From NCBI GenBank assembly GCA_017626095.1, contig JAGAJL010000014.1:23685-87684 (forward strand): a stretch of 64,000 nt of DNA, in the 5' to 3' direction. The notes below the pieces were generated by a model that was not told where the DNA came from, did no database searches, and saw nothing but the letters and a program-made list of their open reading frames with translations. Position 1 is the stretch's first letter. Each line of letters begins with the position of its first letter. Made by a program: the position numbers and the translations under genes. The DNA is from Lachnospiraceae bacterium. Lineage in GTDB: Bacteria > Bacillota > Clostridia > Lachnospirales > Lachnospiraceae. This document shows, in pieces, positions 58,946-64,000 of this stretch.

Positions 58946-58969
58946 CGGTTGTCTGGAATATTTCTTAAT
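58944..58969. repeat. Right 26-bp direct repeat flanking the second nucleotidyltransferase cassette
   Basis: AACGGTTGTCTGGAATATTT plus CTTAAT, 25 of 26 bases identical to 57001-57026. The stop codon of the nucleotidyltransferase (58943-58945) falls at its left edge. It restores what would have been the SIMPL 3' end next to purA. Confidence 0.85.
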
Positions 58970-59095
58970 GAGGAATACATAACATTCAGTTATAACCACA
59001 ACTTATGACATATATAACAAATAACAATTTTCATTATGTCCAATAATAGGATATAATCATTTCGTAAGATATTGTTTCTAGTATTGGAGGAATAA

Positions 59096-60388
<1,293 letters not shown>

Positions 60389-60459
60389 ACGATAGTGCAC
60401 ATACTATTCGGGATTACATTTATGATCATATTTCGGACCATTTTATATAGTTAAATTTT

Positions 60460-60490
60460 AGGGGCTGCATTTTTGCAACCCCTTTATTTT
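60460..60490 (+). terminator. Terminator of purA
   Basis: AGGGG and TGCA (60460-60469) pair with TGCA and CCCCT (60474-60483) with one bulged base on each side, followed by TTATTTT. Confidence 0.75.
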
Positions 60491-60906
60491 ATCTTCCTTT
60501 GCATTATTCTGTGGGTGGGAAAGTCTGCGTTTCTATTCATCAACACCGTGTTTTATTCTCATCTATACCTTGTTTTATTATTTACATTTTTTGCATATTC
60601 CGTCATAATAACAATGTAAATTGTTGCGAAAAAATGCATAAATTAGAGTGTAAAACAGAGAAATTGGTAAAGTATCTAAAAAAGAAAGCGGAACTATAGT
60701 GTCAGACGGCACATTGTGGGAGGCGCAAACCGCACTTTGATTTCGGTGGAAACACCTCTCCGATTGTGCCGTATCGGCACTTGCCGCAGACTCTCCGCGG
60801 GTTGACCGGAGATTGTCGTAGCCTTGTTTGAAAGGCAGCTGATGCTGCTTTTGAAATAAGGCCATGACAGGAGTCACAGCCTTAAAAGTGTACTTTGAAA
60901 ACTTCA
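60491..60906. other. Region between purA and the transposon genes, no gene
   Basis: 416 bp. ATTTACATT and AATGTAAAT (about 60579-60622) form an inverted pair around a TTTGCATATTCC that resembles the arm of the hairpin at 16804. From 60700 the GC content visibly rises and ACGGCACA (60705-60712) pairs with TGTGCCGT (60765-60772). This GC-rich stretch probably belongs to the transposon left end. Confidence 0.5.
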
Positions 60907-61713
60907 TCAGTAAAGTCCCTGATTATCTACGGCAGCGCGGATGATCTCTGCATCGATGACTTTCTTGTCCTGCTGGGAGCCAAGAGTCAGGGCATCCGTC
61001 ATCAGGTTGTCAATGAGACGCGGATTCCCCTGCGTAAAGCTGTGCACGGCAGCAAGTGCCGCCGGATCAATGATCGTAGAAGCGGCTCCGGCCAGCTGGA
61101 TCTTGTGCAGGATGTATTTTGAGACTTCATCATCGGACAGCCCGGCATAGTTATAATGGACGGTGATCCGCTGGCGCAGAGCTTCGTGTGCCGGCTTGCG
61201 GAGCGTGTCGTTAAGATATGTTTCTCCGCACAGGATCAGTGTAAAGTAGTTCACGGAATCATAGCCGTAGTTCATGAGCATCTTGATGTCATTGAGAATG
61301 CCGGTGTTCAGATACTGGGCTTCATCAATGGCGAGGAGGAGCGGCTGGCGTTTCTCCTTGTAGAGATAGGTGATCTGTTCCTGGATCGCCTGAAACATAC
61401 CAGTCTTTCCGCCTTTGTCAGAGACACCGAGAATGGCGCAGAGCTGTTTGTAAAAGTCGGCAACGCTGATTGTGGAGAGGCACAGGTATTCCATGTGATA
61501 CAGGCTGGGATTTAAGCCTGCGGCAAAACAGCGCAGGGCGTAAGACTTTCCCATTCCGGGTCTGGCGGTAAACACTCCGATGCCCCGGATATCCTTGAGA
61601 TAGTTCAGCCGATTGGTCATTTCGGTAAAGTCCCGGGAAATGAAGTGGTCTTTTTCTTTCAGCTGCTGTTTGTCAAAGGGATTGAAGGACAGACCATAGT
61701 AGGAGTTGTACAT
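60907..61713 (-). CDS. ExeA/TniB-like AAA ATPase of a transposon
   Basis: 268 residues. Starts MYNSYYGLSFNPFDKQQLKE as in ExeA-type ATPases. Walker A ARPGMGKSYALR (about 50-61), Walker B LLLAIDEAQYLN, sensor TLILCGETYLN, and QGNPRLIDNL near the end. Such proteins help choose or hand over target DNA in Mu- and Tn7-like elements. The ATG overlaps the transposase stop by one base, so it is translated next. Confidence 0.85.
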   Translation of the reverse strand: MYNSYYGLSFNPFDKQQLKEKDHFISRDFTEMTNRLNYLKDIRGIGVFTARPGMGKSYALRCFAAGLNPSLYHMEYLCLSTISVADFYKQLCAILGVSDKGGKTGMFQAIQEQITYLYKEKRQPLLLAIDEAQYLNTGILNDIKMLMNYGYDSVNYFTLILCGETYLNDTLRKPAHEALRQRITVHYNYAGLSDDEVSKYILHKIQLAGAASTIIDPAALAAVHSFTQGNPRLIDNLMTDALTLGSQQDKKVIDAEIIRAAVDNQGLY

Positions 61714-62981
61714 CAGGATGCACCTCCTGCCTTTGAATAATCAATTGCCGGAAGATTGTTCCGCTTCGTGTGGCAGTTGTCATTGCGGTTGGTCTGGTGG
61801 ATGGGAAACTTTTCACCGTCAAATAGGATGTAGGCTGATGACATGTCATCCGGAAGATAGCGGATATCCACTTTTGCAGAGATGAACTGCATGGGAACAT
61901 CATAGCAGACTTTATCGATAGTAATGGTGGAATCCTTGCGGACTTTGCGTGTGATGCGGTTGTAAAAACAGTCATCGAGCCACTGTCTGGACTGCGGTTT
62001 TCTGGGATGATCCTTGGAGTTCTGATAGCGCTCCAGAGGGATCCCGTCAATGCCCCTGTGGAAGGTGGTATTGTAGGAACGCATGTAGTCTTTGAGCATT
62101 CCGTTGAACTGTGACAGGGAAGAGATCGCACTTATATCCAGGGTATAAAGCCAGCGTTCCTTGAGCGTACGGAAATGCCGCTCGACCTTACCCTTGCTGG
62201 CGCCATCACGGATTTTCGTGTGGAGAAGCAGAACGCCGAGGGACACACAGATCATGGAAAGCTGCTCATTGGAGTAGCTGCAGCCATTGTCTACATAGAG
62301 TTTATCGGGAATTCCATAGGTGGCGATGGCATCTTTTAACACCTTCTGGAAGTTGCAGGCATTGTCATTGTAGAATAACTGTCCGCCTACCAGAAGCCGG
62401 GAATGGTCGTCAATGATCATGATGCAGTAGACGCGTCTTGTCCGCCCGTCCTCAGTGATATGTGGAAGATAGCAGGTATCAGCCTGCCAGATCTTTCCGA
62501 ATGCATCTTCCTCGTACGCTTTGCGGTCGCGGAGATTCGGGTTTCTGGCGGCTTTGAGGTCATTGTGTCTGATAAAGCGCTGGACGCAGTCAACGCTGAC
62601 CGTAGCTGGGATAAACGATTCCCGGATCAGATGATCATGGATCTGCGTGGCATTCATGCGCGGGTGTTCTTCCTTGATTCGGTAGATCTCGGCGATGGCA
62701 TCCTCATTTAAGGCACGCGGAATGCCCTTATCAGACCTTGCATTCGGCATCAGGGCATCCAGCCCGCCAATGGTGTAGAGGGATTTCCACTTTTCCAGTG
62801 TTTTGTAGCTGTAGGTGATAGTGGATCCGTCCGGAAGGGTCAGTGGAGATGCGGTCACACGTTTGTAGTAGGCAGTCGCTGACGCATCAGGAAAAAGCCC
62901 CTGGACGACAGGGGCAATGAGTGCGAAACGGAACTGGGCAATTTCGGCATCATTTCTGGTTGTTTCAGTATCTTTGCTCAT
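61713..62981 (-). CDS. rve-domain DDE transposase
   Basis: 422 residues. N-terminal helix-turn-helix (RIKEEHPRMNATQIHDHLIR), then the integrase core: IWQADTCYLPHITEDGRTRR (D), DKLYVDNGCSYSNEQL (D), and GASKGKVERHFRTLKERW (E), with a C-terminal Mu-type beta domain (VDIRYLPDDMSSAYILFDGE). It catalyses strand transfer of the element. Start ATG at 62981 with GGAGGACTTTTGCC. Full length. Confidence 0.88.
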   Translation of the reverse strand: MSKDTETTRNDAEIAQFRFALIAPVVQGLFPDASATAYYKRVTASPLTLPDGSTITYSYKTLEKWKSLYTIGGLDALMPNARSDKGIPRALNEDAIAEIYRIKEEHPRMNATQIHDHLIRESFIPATVSVDCVQRFIRHNDLKAARNPNLRDRKAYEEDAFGKIWQADTCYLPHITEDGRTRRVYCIMIIDDHSRLLVGGQLFYNDNACNFQKVLKDAIATYGIPDKLYVDNGCSYSNEQLSMICVSLGVLLLHTKIRDGASKGKVERHFRTLKERWLYTLDISAISSLSQFNGMLKDYMRSYNTTFHRGIDGIPLERYQNSKDHPRKPQSRQWLDDCFYNRITRKVRKDSTITIDKVCYDVPMQFISAKVDIRYLPDDMSSAYILFDGEKFPIHQTNRNDNCHTKRNNLPAIDYSKAGGAS

Positions 62982-63056
62982 GGCAAAAGTCCTCCTTCTT
63001 ATGTTTTCTTAATCATAAGCGGAGAAATCACTGTCCGCCATCCCATGGTCGTGTGG

Positions 63057-63689
63057 TCAGAAGATGGAGATATCCGGAGCAAAAACAGTCTGATGATACC
63101 GTGCGTTTTTCGGGGATCGTGGAACCGGATTCCTGTGTGATTGGAGAAAGGAGCGTGAAGAACGCTGTATAAACTCCATGGAGAAGGATGAGTAGCTGCC
63201 AGCAAATGAAAGGTTCTTCAGGAATGAAAGATCGGAAATCTCTGCATCAGCCAGAAGACCGAGCCATTCCTGCTTGTGGGCCTTGAAAAGGGCAACCCAT
63301 TTGAAAAGCTGGTTTTGAGAGATTCCATATCTTTCGCAGAGCTGTTCAATGGTGGAAAGTCCGGCAAAGTATTCCCCGAGGATGCGCAGGACAAAGAGCA
63401 GACTGTAGCTGGAGTAAGGGATGATGATATCCGGAAGGATAGCGTGCGCATGACAGCAACTGTCACAGAAAACCCGCATGACACAGAGATTTGATTTTTC
63501 CGGTATGCCGGAATTAAAGTCAATGATGGATCTGCCGTAGTAGTCATGGATGTGGCAGTTTCCGGTGCTTCCGCAGATGGGGCAGGTTTCAAGTTCAGGC
63601 CGAAACAGCGCCATGTAGGACTCAAAAAGAGATTTTGATGAAGTTTTTATACGAATTATCTTGCATAAAAGTAAGTTTTTTCTTATCAT
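63057..63689 (-). CDS. DUF6431-like zinc-finger/HTH helper protein
   Basis: 210 residues. CPICGSTGNCHIHDYYGRSI and VMRVFCDSCCHAHAILPDII supply two zinc-binding clusters. A helix-turn-helix follows (STIEQLCERYGISQNQLFKW). This resembles the DUF6431 group found next to rve transposases in Lachnospiraceae. Role inferred: DNA binding at transposon ends or regulation. The start may instead be the in-frame ATG at 63614 (MALFRPELETCPICGS); no strong ribosome site is seen at either. Confidence 0.7.
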   Translation of the reverse strand: MIRKNLLLCKIIRIKTSSKSLFESYMALFRPELETCPICGSTGNCHIHDYYGRSIIDFNSGIPEKSNLCVMRVFCDSCCHAHAILPDIIIPYSSYSLLFVLRILGEYFAGLSTIEQLCERYGISQNQLFKWVALFKAHKQEWLGLLADAEISDLSFLKNLSFAGSYSSFSMEFIQRSSRSFLQSHRNPVPRSPKNARYHQTVFAPDISIF

Positions 63690-64000
63690 AAGTATTGCAT
63701 AACAATGCGAAGTGACTGCTTATATGACAGGCAACCATTTATTGGGGCATGACCCTGCACCGGACCTGCTTTGCAGCACTTGAATTGGTGAAGAGAAAGA
63801 ACGAACTTTGGTCAGGGCTGTTCTTTCTCTTTTTCTATTGGTTACGAAAAGACTATATGGGAAAGAATGGGAATGGTCAATAGTGCAGATAAAAACGTGC
63901 CGTAAAAAACAGCATGTTCGAATAGATGATAGGAAGGAGAGGTCAGATTTAATCTGCGGTAAAGCTGCCGTAGGTAGGAACTATAATTCGACGCATGACA
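63690..64000. other. Right-hand intergenic region to the window edge
   Basis: No gene. It holds a strong terminator at 63791-63833, a candidate transposon end near 63896-63910, and AGGAAGGAGAGG at about 63931-63942, which may belong to a gene starting beyond the window. Confidence 0.5.
63791..63833 (+). terminator. Intrinsic terminator
   Basis: AAGAGAAAGAAC pairs with GTTCTTTCTCTT around a 17-base loop, followed by TTTCT. No plus-strand gene in the window ends just before it. Confidence 0.75.

Larger units (their letters stand above)
60699..63910. mobile_element. Three-gene transposon with rve transposase and AAA ATPase (ends uncertain)
   Basis: Three minus-strand genes with higher GC than their surroundings. 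A TGTCAGACGGCAC at 60699-60711 and GTGCCGT plus AAAAAACA at 63896-63910 are weakly similar and inverted, so they are candidates for the ends. No target duplication could be verified. The layout (helper with zinc fingers, rve integrase, ATPase) resembles Tn7/Tn5053-like systems in plan but not in detail. Confidence 0.4.

Overview
The window looks like a chromosomal segment of a low-to-mid GC Gram-positive anaerobe of the Clostridia, most likely Lachnospiraceae. I base this on the infC-rpmI-rplT operon with an L20-type leader and an AUU start for infC, a DUF1540 protein, an Rpn-type recombination-promoting nuclease, a SleB-type hydrolase with a Thr/Pro/Asp tail, and many small acidic or Cys-rich proteins. 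No species can be named from sequence reading alone.

Layout. 0-22 kb is mostly host backbone: the 3' part of a polyamine-type ABC binding protein, DUF1540, an IS30-family insertion sequence, an XRE regulator, an Rpn nuclease, a structured RNA in front of a PBECR4-like RNase gene, infC-rpmI-rplT, two large palindromic repeat elements, pepD with a shikimate-kinase-like gene, a Y-family polymerase, a class-I glutamine amidotransferase-like hydrolase, a SleB hydrolase, an acyltransferase, DUF389, Nudix, GNAT and cupin genes, a small-gene/ART-like gene pair, and a tandem-ACT protein. Two tRNA-Leu genes (CAG and AAG) lie at 21.9-22.1 kb.

22.1-58.9 kb is an AT-rich accessory island. It starts with the degenerate C-terminus of a tyrosine integrase abutting tRNA-Leu and a serine-recombinase relic, and it ends just before purA. 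It is a mosaic of small cassettes. Five copies of a short-RNA module sit at the cassette borders; two still carry a 28-31 codon hydrophobic toxin gene on the opposite strand, i.e. type I toxin-antitoxin pairs. Cargo: two copies of an unknown 181-aa gene; two Ser/Thr-kinase-like genes, each with an XRE-like partner; an ExbB-ExbD-ExbD-like membrane trio followed by DUF1232; a DUF4143 ATPase with three phased iterons; two nucleotidyltransferase toxin-antitoxin pairs; a SF1 helicase; a Fic protein leading a type I restriction operon (hsdM, two hsdS genes with a Xer-type recombinase between them, hsdR); an 847-aa membrane protein of unknown function; and a macrodomain protein with an ADP-ribosylglycohydrolase. 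The overall impression is a defence and conflict island.

59.1-64 kb: purA, then a three-gene transposon (AAA ATPase, rve-type transposase, DUF6431-like protein), all on the minus strand.

Most promising for an undescribed system: (i) the kinase/XRE-like pairs, whose partner domain also occurs at the C-terminus of the macrodomain protein; (ii) the ExbB/ExbD-like trio in an organism expected to have no outer membrane; (iii) the dispersed type I toxin/small-RNA modules, where two copies show compensatory changes in a 5'-3' mRNA pairing; (iv) the structured RNA with its own promoter and terminator ahead of the PBECR4-like gene; (v) the two large three-armed palindromes at 8.4-9.0 kb.
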